Both the position numbers and the translations under genes were made by a program. A stretch of DNA of 49,436 bases from a virus, in IMG/VR virus record IMGVR_UViG_3300043419_001188, positions 1-49,436 of that record; one strand, given 5' to 3'. Within the stretch, counting starts at the first letter, position 1, and the number at the start of each line of letters is the position of its first letter. Below, one piece after another: positions 32,603 to 40,567 of this stretch. The notes below the pieces were generated by a model. That model was not told where the DNA came from, made no database searches, and saw only the letters and a list, made by a program, of their open reading frames with translations.

Positions 32603-32896
32603 TTAGTTTTTCTTAAAATTGACTACTATTCCTTCATCGTTTACTATCTTGCTTAGCAAATAACTTGTGCCAGCACTTATACAACCACCTACCAATAACC
32701 CAAACTCTGTGTCCATGCAGGCGGACCAAAAACAACCTACCCAGAACCCTGTACACATAGTACATTTGATCATGTAGGTTAACATTGGCATTTCTAATTT
32801 TTCTATCTTGGTTCTTATGGATTCGAATACCTTCCCATAGACCAAAATCATTGTCATTCCGTAGCATGCGAGTGTAAAGATTAATAATTCTAGCAT
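32603..32896 (-). CDS. Small membrane protein, DUF1360-like
   Basis: 97 residues with two or three hydrophobic segments (about 1-22, 40-60, 66-86) and the motif KCTMCTGFWVG (44-54), resembling the CxxCxGFW signature of DUF1360 inner-membrane proteins. Function is unknown; the Cys pair could bind metal. It is unusual inside a head gene cluster, because none of the neighbours is membrane-associated. It may tether head assembly to the inner membrane or be an unrelated insertion. It ends 12 bases before the next gene. Confidence 0.65.
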   Translation of the reverse strand: MLELLIFTLACYGMTMILVYGKVFESIRTKIEKLEMPMLTYMIKCTMCTGFWVGCFWSACMDTEFGLLVGGCISAGTSYLLSKIVNDEGIVVNFKKN

Positions 32897-32898
32897 TT

Positions 32899-33456
32899 TT
32901 AATAATTGTAACGGTAAATACCGCGAGTTGGGAAGCCGTGCATTGGGATAGATCCCTTGAACTTCTCTTGTGGAACTTCGCCTAGTTCGGTTGTTGATTC
33001 TTCGTCTGGATTGAGTAATTCGCGCTCCAGAGCATCAATAAATTGTCTACGAACTGAGTATTCACCCTTATCTTTCTTTATAAAGTTTGCAATATTTAAA
33101 ATAACAACTTCTAATGGCTCTTCGTCTGCAATTTTTTGGGTATTAAACTTGCCTTCTATAGAACCAAAGATATTACCACCAATTATGCTTTCTGGTTGTA
33201 CAACGCCCGCATCAACTAGGAATTTAAACATCTGGTCCTGATCGGCATATGTATCTTCATTAAATTCACCTTTTGGCATTGCTAAAATTTTGCCTTTGTC
33301 TGGCATAATAACAACATCAATTGTTTGGTGATCCTTAACTAGAAAATTTCCATCTAATGTTTTACGAATTGCTAACTTTACTTTTTTAACGTGTTTGTCT
33401 TTTAAAACAAGCTTTAGATCAGATGGATCTTCTTCAACTTTTAATTGTACGGACAT
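32899..33456 (-). CDS. Conserved-looking head-cluster protein, 185 residues
   Basis: Not recognised. Acidic/basic alternation, mostly soluble, with a beta-rich first half (KKVKLAIRKTLDGNFLV) and a helical second half (YSVRRQFIDALERELL). The C-terminus is HGFPTRGIYRYNY. It shares one base with the upstream gene, indicating coupling. Its place between portal and protease suggests a role in prohead assembly. Confidence 0.65.
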   Translation of the reverse strand: MSVQLKVEEDPSDLKLVLKDKHVKKVKLAIRKTLDGNFLVKDHQTIDVVIMPDKGKILAMPKGEFNEDTYADQDQMFKFLVDAGVVQPESIIGGNIFGSIEGKFNTQKIADEEPLEVVILNIANFIKKDKGEYSVRRQFIDALERELLNPDEESTTELGEVPQEKFKGSIPMHGFPTRGIYRYNY

Positions 33457-34298
33457 TAATTTTTAACCTCATGGATAAACTCTTGAATAAGCATTATCTT
33501 CTTAATTAGTGTCTCGTCAACTGTTCCGATTTTTAAAGAATTAATATTTTCAAATAACTTGCCTGCTTGTTCTGCAAATTGTTCATTTGATTTTGCATAC
33601 TCGCTGGTGCTTATATTTTTTAATTCACCCTTAATTCTGCCAATTTCTTCGCTTAGGAAAATTTTAAGATCCAGATCATCACCATTTGAAGCAATATATC
33701 TGTTTAATAGGTTTTTTTGCTCAGTTATTAGCGAATTTCCGTATGTTTTGTTGAATTTATCTAAAAAAGTATTAAATGTAAGGTTGTCTATCTGCTTTGG
33801 TGCATCTGCTTTGTTTTTTTCTTTTTTGCTTGTAACTTCCGCGATTAGCTCTTGTTCTAGAAGAACTTTAGAGCGTGGTTCTACCTTTTTATTGAAGATT
33901 TGTGATAGCGTTGCAAGTGTTTTGTATTTTGGTACAAAATTATTATAAACTTCAAACCCAAGGGTTTTGTTTATCTTTGCAATAAGCTTACTTTGCTCGC
34001 TATATATCTCATTTTCGTCTAATTTATCGTATTCTTCCTTGACGCGATTTATTAGCTTTTCTGCCGAATCTTTTGGAAATTCATTTGTTTCATAGATTTG
34101 TTTATAGAGTGTTAATTCTTTATCAAGAAGGCTATTTTTCTTAAAATGCTCCTTTAAAAGACCAGAAGTAACCTTCTGCTTTTGCTTATCACTGTAAACA
34201 ACTGACTTTGTTAGTTCTTTTACTAAAGCTTCAAATAAAAACGCGGTATTGCGCTTTTTATTATGCTTTAATTTTGGTTTTTCTTCTCTATTTTGCAT
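33456..34298 (-). CDS. Helical head-cluster protein, 280 residues
   Basis: Not assigned. Basic N-terminus (KPKLKHNKKRNTAFLFEALVKEL, written here as one run of motif KHNKKRNTAFLFEALV), then Lys/Glu-rich helices throughout. Similar KRNTAFL(F/Y)EAL proteins occur next to portal genes of T4-like phages as far as I recall, without known function. It overlaps the portal stop by 11 bases and shares one base with the next gene. The high helix and charge content would suit a scaffold or core accessory. Confidence 0.65.
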   Translation of the reverse strand: MQNREEKPKLKHNKKRNTAFLFEALVKELTKSVVYSDKQKQKVTSGLLKEHFKKNSLLDKELTLYKQIYETNEFPKDSAEKLINRVKEEYDKLDENEIYSEQSKLIAKINKTLGFEVYNNFVPKYKTLATLSQIFNKKVEPRSKVLLEQELIAEVTSKKEKNKADAPKQIDNLTFNTFLDKFNKTYGNSLITEQKNLLNRYIASNGDDLDLKIFLSEEIGRIKGELKNISTSEYAKSNEQFAEQAGKLFENINSLKIGTVDETLIKKIMLIQEFIHEVKN

Positions 34299-36195
34299 CC
34301 TTTTTCTCCAAGTTGATTAATAGATTTTTTAGATCGCTATTAATTTCATGCAACTTTCTTTCGTTGTCATCTCTGTTAACTGACTCATTTAACGAAGTCA
34401 TATCGTTAATGCTACCGATTCCAACAAGACCGGTCATTGTTGTTCTAGGCGTTGATTTTGTTGGTGCTGGTCTAGCTGCTGCACCCATCATGCTAGAATT
34501 TTTCTTACCTAGGCTACTTCTTAAATCTGCCTTGCTCTTGCCCTCTTTCTTTATGTCATCGCGGCGCTTGGCTGGTGCTGCGCCTGGTAAAACTGGTTCC
34601 GTTACTTCTGCTGAAGGCTCTTCTGTTGTTTCTTCTCCACCGCCTTCTGCGCCTAATTCTGGGCCTAGTCCGCCCATATCGGCGCTTATGTCGCCTAGAG
34701 CATCACCGGCATCGCCTTGTGGAGCCATGCCAGTTGTCGCACTTGCTTCAAGTGAAGCTTCAAATTGTTTATCAAAGTACATTTCACGTTGAATCTTCTT
34801 GAAATCTTGTTCTGATAGGTTAAAGATTTTTTCTGCAATCCATTGTTTGGAGAAGAAACCTTCAGTCGCAGCTGCTGCGACTGCAAACTTTGTCTTCCAG
34901 TGTTCAAGTTCCTGTAATTCGCTAATCTTTGAAGGATTGTTAAGTGATAGCGAGAAGTTTAATAAATCTTCGTTACGATATCCGAGAGTAAATAGGTGGA
35001 TAATACCAATCTTTTCTAACTCAGATACAACAACGCGCTGTAGGCGTTGAATTGTTCTAGCGAAACGTATATCTTTTTGCGCTAGTGTTGCTTTATCCTC
35101 GTCACCCCCCTTCGCTCTTGATAGGTATGATGATGGAACTTTAATTGCTGAGAATAGCTTATCACGTAGGTATTCAACGTCTTCAATGTCGCCTACGAAG
35201 TTACCACCTTGAAGTGTGTCAATCTTTGTATTGTTTTGTCCACGAACAGGGATATAATAATCTTCATCAATACTCATTGGGTTATAGCGAAGATCTACGC
35301 GACCAGTTTGTGGATCAACAATCATATTACGCTTCATTTGGTTCTGGATGCGTAACATGAATTGCTCAACGTCATCAGGATTAATATTACCAACATCAAT
35401 ATAGAATACACGACGGTCTGGCGCACGAACAATACGGTAAGCCATCATCGCGTCTTCTAATAGCGTTAATTGACGCCAAATACGGCGTGCTGGCTCAAGA
35501 ATACTTGTTCCATATGGACTGTACTTATCTTGTCCAAGAATACGGAAATGTGCGATCTGCCAGTTTTCAAATGTTAAACCGCCGCTGTTCCATTGATATT
35601 GAACATAGCTTGGATTTGTCTTATCAAGACCTTCAAGGCGTTCAATTTCTGGTGTTGGTAAGCATAAGCAGCTTTTGACGCCAGTTTCTGGGTCTATATC
35701 AAGGTACAGGAACATATCCCCAAATTTAACCATTGTGCGACACCAGCCGAATAGGTTAAATTCTACGTTAAGTACATCATAATATAGGGTTTCAAGAATA
35801 CCACGAATTTCTTGATTTGGACTCTTAACAGTTAACATTTTTGTGATGCTACTGTGGGTTGTCATTTCATCTGCATAGATATCAAGTGCAGACGCAATCT
35901 CAGGCGTGAACTCCATTTGATCAAAGTCGCTATAGCGCTCTGCACGCGTTTGGTTTGCTAAAATGTTTGCTTGAATTGCATCAAATGGATTATAACTTGT
36001 TTTTTGAAATTGCTTACCGCTTGCGCTTGTAAATTTAAATTTATTTAAATCGCGACGACGAAAGCGAATTTGTGCCTGTTGACGGAAATTTACAAGTGGA
36101 CCAGAGAAAAGCTTTGTTAAGCTCTTGAATAGTTGCGATTCTTCATTTTTTATATTTCTACGATGGTCAACTACCCTACGATTACGATCTGCCAT
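34288..36195 (-). CDS. 20: Portal protein, gp20-like
   Basis: 635-residue portal, forming the dodecameric ring at the DNA-entry vertex, where it initiates head assembly and holds the terminase. Recognisable T4-type stretches are PEIASALDIYADEMTT (about 98-113), LEPARRIWRQLTLLEDAM and FARTIQRLQRVVVSELEKIG. It is longer than T4 gp20 (524) because of an Ala/Gly/Glu-rich, probably disordered C-terminal tail (from about 490) holding PAPTKSTPRTT. It lies two bases after TerL, as in many T4-like genomes. Confidence 0.92.
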   Translation of the reverse strand: MADRNRRVVDHRRNIKNEESQLFKSLTKLFSGPLVNFRQQAQIRFRRRDLNKFKFTSASGKQFQKTSYNPFDAIQANILANQTRAERYSDFDQMEFTPEIASALDIYADEMTTHSSITKMLTVKSPNQEIRGILETLYYDVLNVEFNLFGWCRTMVKFGDMFLYLDIDPETGVKSCLCLPTPEIERLEGLDKTNPSYVQYQWNSGGLTFENWQIAHFRILGQDKYSPYGTSILEPARRIWRQLTLLEDAMMAYRIVRAPDRRVFYIDVGNINPDDVEQFMLRIQNQMKRNMIVDPQTGRVDLRYNPMSIDEDYYIPVRGQNNTKIDTLQGGNFVGDIEDVEYLRDKLFSAIKVPSSYLSRAKGGDEDKATLAQKDIRFARTIQRLQRVVVSELEKIGIIHLFTLGYRNEDLLNFSLSLNNPSKISELQELEHWKTKFAVAAAATEGFFSKQWIAEKIFNLSEQDFKKIQREMYFDKQFEASLEASATTGMAPQGDAGDALGDISADMGGLGPELGAEGGGEETTEEPSAEVTEPVLPGAAPAKRRDDIKKEGKSKADLRSSLGKKNSSMMGAAARPAPTKSTPRTTMTGLVGIGSINDMTSLNESVNRDDNERKLHEINSDLKNLLINLEKKDAK

Positions 36196-36197
36196 TT

Positions 36198-37772
36198 TTA
36201 TCCCTTAATTAACCACATATATTCACGATACATGTTTTGGTTATCTGCTGTTTCTATTTGCTTATATGAGTTCATCCCTCTTATTGAGGTGTTGAGTGTT
36301 GCGTTGCTTTTTGTTATTGCTCCAAGTAAAGCTTTACTGTATTCTACGTCTTTTTGATTAGTAATTAAAGTTGTTTCGCGTATCCAGCAGGCGATTGCAA
36401 GAGATAATACAAGGTCATCATTATAACCCTTCTGCGCCTCTGGCTTACCATTGTGCCAAATAAAACGCTCAAGTTCGCGTAATGTGCGAACCGAGTTTAT
36501 CTTAACTGCGTTATTGCGAATCATCTCTTCCAATTTAGCAATAATAAGCGGACGAGTCTTGACTGATGTTACGAATCCAGGCATGGCACTGCTGTTACCA
36601 ATTGCCATGTTTGGATCAATATAATCATGCGTACTTTTTTGTGAATAATAAATATTTGGATAGTTCATTTCTACAAGTTTATTTGCAACTGAATATCCAA
36701 TGTTATTTGTTTCAACAACAAGCATTGCGTTACCATATTCGCGACCTACATCGTATAGGAGACGACAATATTGATCTGGTTCAACCTTGCCTTGATATTC
36801 TGCAACTTGCTCCATTGTGCTAACATTTATGACATGGAAAACAGAATAATCAAGACCGTCGCCGCGTGCAACGTCTGCGCTTAATAGATATTTACCTTGA
36901 TGATTATATGGCTTCCAGATATGGTATCCGCGATCAACCCATGCTTTGCTTTTAGGCTCAGATGTTTCTTTACGGATACGTTCCAGATACTCTGGGTCAA
37001 TAACTGTTTCGCCTGACGCATTGAAGGAAACAAGATATTCTTGCGCTATCTCGCGTCGGCTTAAGTTTTTAGTTTCGTTTTCAAACCATTCCTGATCGTG
37101 GTCAGGGTGGACATCCCAAGGTAGGCTTGTTGGTACGAAAAGATTGCGCCCTGCTTCTGCATCGTCAAATGTTTTATGAAACCAGTTACCGATACCGTTT
37201 GGCGAACTTAGTGCAATACAGCCACCGCCTGTTGACAGGGTAGGATATAGACCGGCCCAGATACTATCCATATGCTCAATGTGGGCAGCTTCGTCAAGTA
37301 CAAGTAATGATACGGCTTCTGAACGACCGGCATCTTCGCTTGTTGGAATTGCCTTGACCATTGAGCCGTTGCTTAATTCAAAGCTGTTTTTATTATCTAC
37401 TGTAACAGTTGCTATTTTTAGCCAATCTGGTATGTTTTTTACCATGAACTTGACTTTTTTTACCATGTTGCTGGCGGTGCTATACTTTGTTGCCATAACA
37501 AGGACGTTCTTGTCGCGATAAAACAATAATAACCACGCAATATAGCCCGCGCAGATGGTAGAAATACCAAGCTGGCGGGCTTTTGCTATAACATTAAAAC
37601 GGTGATCACGGAACTTATCCAACATATCATCTTGGAAATCATATGTTCGGAATGGTATTGTACCTTTCTCGGGATGGGTGATGCGTGCATAATTCTTTAA
37701 GAAATAAGAAGGATCTTTGCCACATCTTATTATTTCGCGCTTTATTTCCTCCAGAGTAAGTTGTTGAGCCAT
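36198..37772 (-). CDS. terL: Terminase large subunit, gp17-like
   Basis: 524-residue packaging motor and nuclease. Walker A variant KARQLGIST (64-72), Walker B LLVLDE (155-160) with the coupling region after it, and a C-terminal RNase H-fold nuclease with the first Asp in LSADVARGDGLDYS (about 283-296). It drives DNA into the prohead and cuts concatemers. T4 gp17 is 610 residues. The portal gene follows directly; the gene upstream (37785-38327) may include the small subunit but is not recognisable as such. Confidence 0.95.
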   Translation of the reverse strand: MAQQLTLEEIKREIIRCGKDPSYFLKNYARITHPEKGTIPFRTYDFQDDMLDKFRDHRFNVIAKARQLGISTICAGYIAWLLLFYRDKNVLVMATKYSTASNMVKKVKFMVKNIPDWLKIATVTVDNKNSFELSNGSMVKAIPTSEDAGRSEAVSLLVLDEAAHIEHMDSIWAGLYPTLSTGGGCIALSSPNGIGNWFHKTFDDAEAGRNLFVPTSLPWDVHPDHDQEWFENETKNLSRREIAQEYLVSFNASGETVIDPEYLERIRKETSEPKSKAWVDRGYHIWKPYNHQGKYLLSADVARGDGLDYSVFHVINVSTMEQVAEYQGKVEPDQYCRLLYDVGREYGNAMLVVETNNIGYSVANKLVEMNYPNIYYSQKSTHDYIDPNMAIGNSSAMPGFVTSVKTRPLIIAKLEEMIRNNAVKINSVRTLRELERFIWHNGKPEAQKGYNDDLVLSLAIACWIRETTLITNQKDVEYSKALLGAITKSNATLNTSIRGMNSYKQIETADNQNMYREYMWLIKG

Positions 37773-37784
37773 ACTATCACCATT

Positions 37785-38327
37785 TTATTTTTTATCTTTG
37801 CGAGTTACGTTCTTTGGCTTTGCAGGCTTTTTCATCATTTGCTTGTTGCTATCTGCAATTTGTTCAAGCTTCTCACGTGAACTCTGGCTACCAACTGCAT
37901 CAACACGACCCTTTAGGTTAAGGATTTCAAATGCACGCTGGGCCTTAACAATAACTTTAACACGGTTAGCTGTTTCTACAAGAACTTTAACATCACCCAT
38001 TTCTTTTAGACGTAAGCTGTTGCCCGTAAGGCGATCAAATTCTTTTGTTATATAGCGCTTGATTTCATCAATGCGCATTTCAACTTGCTTTTCATATTTC
38101 TTTTGGTGTAATGATTGAATTGGTTCAACGCTGTGGTAACGGATAACCAGCGTGTTACCGTGCATTGATATGCCAAATCCATCCATTACTTGTTGATCGT
38201 TAATTGGTTGATCATCGCGCTTTAGGCCAATATCAACGGCTTTACCGTTTTCGTCGGTAGCGCCATGGTGTTTATTAGCAATTGCTTGAGATATACCTTT
38301 AACTACTTCATATACACTTAATGCCAT
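37785..38327 (-). CDS. Protein of unknown function upstream of TerL
   Basis: 180 residues. The first 80 residues look like a compact alpha/beta domain (VYEVVKGISQAIANKHHG, GNTLVIRYHSVEPI). A long charged helix follows (about 82-105) and the basic C-terminus (KKPAKPKNVTRKDKK) could bind DNA. Position 12 bases before terL makes a small-terminase function possible, but no helix-turn-helix or gp16-like coiled coil is evident. AAAGG precedes the ATG. Confidence 0.6.
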   Translation of the reverse strand: MALSVYEVVKGISQAIANKHHGATDENGKAVDIGLKRDDQPINDQQVMDGFGISMHGNTLVIRYHSVEPIQSLHQKKYEKQVEMRIDEIKRYITKEFDRLTGNSLRLKEMGDVKVLVETANRVKVIVKAQRAFEILNLKGRVDAVGSQSSREKLEQIADSNKQMMKKPAKPKNVTRKDKK

Positions 38328-38333
38328 ATTATA

Positions 38334-39335
38334 TTATCCTTTTAGTACGAAAATTCCACGGTCTGATTTACGGAAGATGATGGATTCATTTATGTTTTCA
38401 GCTGGCGTTGGCCTAAAATTACTTAATTCGTCCGCGCTAACATCTAGTATTTGTGTATTATTTTCGTTGGCTTCTGGCGTAGGCGCAATCACATATTTTT
38501 TATTTGTAGCTTGTCCACCTGTAGCTTCGCTACTAAAATTTAATAATTTTGCAGGTTTATTATTATAAACAACATCGCCCAAAACATCACCAGGCAATAA
38601 TTCATTATTGCTCTGTATTTTTTCCCTTGTTAGACTATCTAAAGCGGGAAGTCCACTTAGATCAGGTAATGGAATGGTGCTTGCAAGTTCCGAAGAGCCA
38701 TTATTGGCTGAGTTTGGCGCAGCCGTAGCTGGATTATCTGTTTTTGGTGCAGTTGGCGTTACATCAGCCGGATTAGCTGTTCTTGGTTCAGTTGGAACAA
38801 TTGGCGGGGTTGTATCTGTGGGTTCTGAATCTTTTTTAGATAGAACTTTTGCTGTTTCCTTTGCTTTATCTTCTGGGATTCCTGCTCCAACTAATGCACT
38901 AACCAGTATTGGTATATACTGAGGCGTGCCAGCATATTGCTCAGCTTTTGTTAATGTTCCTAATAGGGCGCGAGCAAGTTTTGGATTATCTGTATTGATT
39001 CTTTTATAGAAGCCAAAATTCCAAAGGCTTGCATATTTTTTCTTTATGCTTTCTTTTTTCTCTGGTGTTAGCGGAGCAGGAGCCTTTTTAGGCCCAGGTT
39101 CTGCTGGCTTACCTGGTGCTGGATTTGCCGCAGGGGGAGTACCGGGATTAGCTGATTCTGGTGGATTAATATTGGCCGGTGCTGGACTAGCCGCTGGTGG
39201 AACCGCAGGAGGAGTACCTGCATTAGCTGGTGGGGCTGGTGTATTCGGCGGGGTTTGTCCTTTACTGTTATTGCCTGTTCTTTTCCTGCTGCGGTTTTTT
39301 TCTTGTATTTTTCTTTCTTTAACAATTATTTTCAT
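38334..39335 (-). CDS. Pro/Ala-rich multidomain protein, 333 residues
   Basis: Not recognised. After MKIIVKERK and a basic stretch comes a Pro/Ala/Asn linker of about 75 residues (many PPA and NPG units), a helical domain (about 100-170, WNFGFYKRINTDNPKLARAL), a second Pro/Thr/Ala linker, and a C-terminal beta-like domain ending SDRGIFVLKG. Two flexible linkers between folded parts suggest a tethering protein. The ATG at 39335 is used, since an AAGGA lies upstream and it follows the preceding stop by four bases. MKIIVKER recurs in the 70-residue protein at 43765-43977. Confidence 0.6.
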   Translation of the reverse strand: MKIIVKERKIQEKNRSRKRTGNNSKGQTPPNTPAPPANAGTPPAVPPAASPAPANINPPESANPGTPPAANPAPGKPAEPGPKKAPAPLTPEKKESIKKKYASLWNFGFYKRINTDNPKLARALLGTLTKAEQYAGTPQYIPILVSALVGAGIPEDKAKETAKVLSKKDSEPTDTTPPIVPTEPRTANPADVTPTAPKTDNPATAAPNSANNGSSELASTIPLPDLSGLPALDSLTREKIQSNNELLPGDVLGDVVYNNKPAKLLNFSSEATGGQATNKKYVIAPTPEANENNTQILDVSADELSNFRPTPAENINESIIFRKSDRGIFVLKG

Positions 39336-39339
39336 TTGT

Positions 39340-39675
39340 CTATCTTCCTTCAACTTTGCAGAGATAACATTTATAGCAACACCCAAACTTTGTTAAATAT
39401 ACATCGTCTATTTTAACAAAAGAAAAAGAATTGCAAAGTTTACAAGTCCTATCAATAACTTTATTAATTAGTTTCTTGTCTACTAAAACACCATTTATTT
39501 CCTGGCTCTCAGTATCAGTCTTCTCTTTACTATAAGCCTTTTTGGTTTCCTCTATGTACTCTTTTTCTTTTTCTGGATTCCAAAGACTACGTGGATTTAG
39601 GATTGCCATCTCACCGTATTTGTCTTTTATAGCCTTTTCTAGTGCTGCAAGTTTATCAATATTTTCCCACTTCAT
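39340..39675 (-). CDS. Small zinc-ribbon-like protein
   Basis: 111 residues. The N-terminal half is helical and charged (ALEKAIKDKYGE). The C-terminal half has CKLC (about 78-81) and CCYKCYLC (about 99-106), enough Cys for a zinc ribbon. Function unknown. It lies four bases before the Pro-rich gene and five after the membrane-anchored coiled-coil gene. Confidence 0.65.
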   Translation of the reverse strand: MKWENIDKLAALEKAIKDKYGEMAILNPRSLWNPEKEKEYIEETKKAYSKEKTDTESQEINGVLVDKKLINKVIDRTCKLCNSFSFVKIDDVYLTKFGCCYKCYLCKVEGR

Positions 39676-39680
39676 AATGC

Positions 39681-40142
39681 CTACTTTGCTATCGTTAGTG
39701 TTAATTTAATTGTGCTGGCTATTACTAATCCGCCTACTACAACACCAGCTATAAAACTACCAGAAGTTAGCCAGCTATTATATTTAGCTTCCCTGCTTAA
39801 TCTATCTATCTCAGCTTTATTTAGTTTTAAAAGATCTTCGTATTTGGTAGTAGTTATCTGTATTTCTACTTCTTTTTTCTTTACTTCTGTTTCTAATTCT
39901 AATTTGAGTTTCTTTTGTTCAGTTTCAGCAAAAAGTCTCAATTCTTCTTTTTCTCTATCTTGTTTTGCTACTAAATCCGCAAGACTATCGCTATGGAAAA
40001 GGTAGCCATCAAAAGGTGCAACTTCTCCGCTATTTAGTTCAACAAAGTCTCCAGAATCATCTTCTTTTTCTTGGGCATAACCCGTCGTACCGGTCACATA
40101 AACCAGTAAAACAAGCAAAGAAGTAAATTTTTTAAAAGACAT
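39681..40142 (-). CDS. Exported coiled-coil protein with C-terminal membrane anchor
   Basis: 153 residues. A Sec-type signal peptide (1-23, cleavage after GYA likely, no lipobox Cys), an acidic stretch, a Glu/Lys coiled coil (about 60-115) and a single hydrophobic segment (about 128-150, SFIAGVVVGGLVIAST). The topology, a periplasmic coiled coil anchored at its C-terminus, is similar to the layout of unimolecular spanins but lacks their lipoprotein signal. It overlaps the upstream membrane gene by one base (TAATG). A lysis or envelope role is a guess. Confidence 0.6.
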   Translation of the reverse strand: MSFKKFTSLLVLLVYVTGTTGYAQEKEDDSGDFVELNSGEVAPFDGYLFHSDSLADLVAKQDREKEELRLFAETEQKKLKLELETEVKKKEVEIQITTTKYEDLLKLNKAEIDRLSREAKYNSWLTSGSFIAGVVVGGLVIASTIKLTLTIAK

Positions 40143-40525
40143 TACTTACGGCGTCCTTTTGGCTTTTCTTTTACGCCAAGCTTCTTTTCAATTTTTTTCT
40201 TGAACTCAGCCTTGTCTTCTTTTGCTAGTTTCTTTAACTTCTTGGATTCTTCGCTAGCTTTTGCTGCTGTTGCCTTTAGGAGACTTGCTTTCTCTGCCTC
40301 TAGCTTTTCTAGCTCTGCTTGCTTTGCAGCCTCTATGGCTGCTGTCTCGGCGGCAAGCTTCTCATCGGCTGCCTTGCGGACTAACTCTTCTTGACGGGCA
40401 AGTTCTTCCTTTTCTGCTTCACCGTTTAGGCTCTTACGGAATGTCACAAGTGCCCCAATTATTGCACTTACGATGAGTAGAACGGTTAATTTTGTTTTCA
40501 TGATTAAATCCTTTAGTGCTTCCAT
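40142..40525 (-). CDS. N-terminally anchored coiled-coil membrane protein
   Basis: 127 residues. One membrane helix (about 12-29, KLTVLLIVSAIIGALVTF), then an Ala/Glu/Lys coiled coil (40-105) and a basic end (KEKPKGRRK). The i-spanin-like topology and coupling to the exported coiled-coil gene suggest a pair spanning the envelope; this is inference. Two starts are equally good: ATG at 40525 and ATG at 40501, each with an AGGA-type SD seven bases upstream, giving products with different charge before the membrane helix. Confidence 0.6.
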   Translation of the reverse strand: MEALKDLIMKTKLTVLLIVSAIIGALVTFRKSLNGEAEKEELARQEELVRKAADEKLAAETAAIEAAKQAELEKLEAEKASLLKATAAKASEESKKLKKLAKEDKAEFKKKIEKKLGVKEKPKGRRK

Positions 40526-40567
40526 TTTATTTTCCTATCTGCCAACCATGTGGCGCTTGTTAGAGAA

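Noticed and set aside
37785-38327. Small terminase subunit assignment for the gene before TerL
   Set aside because: Only position supports it. No helix-turn-helix or gp16-like coiled coil is visible, so it is listed as unknown.
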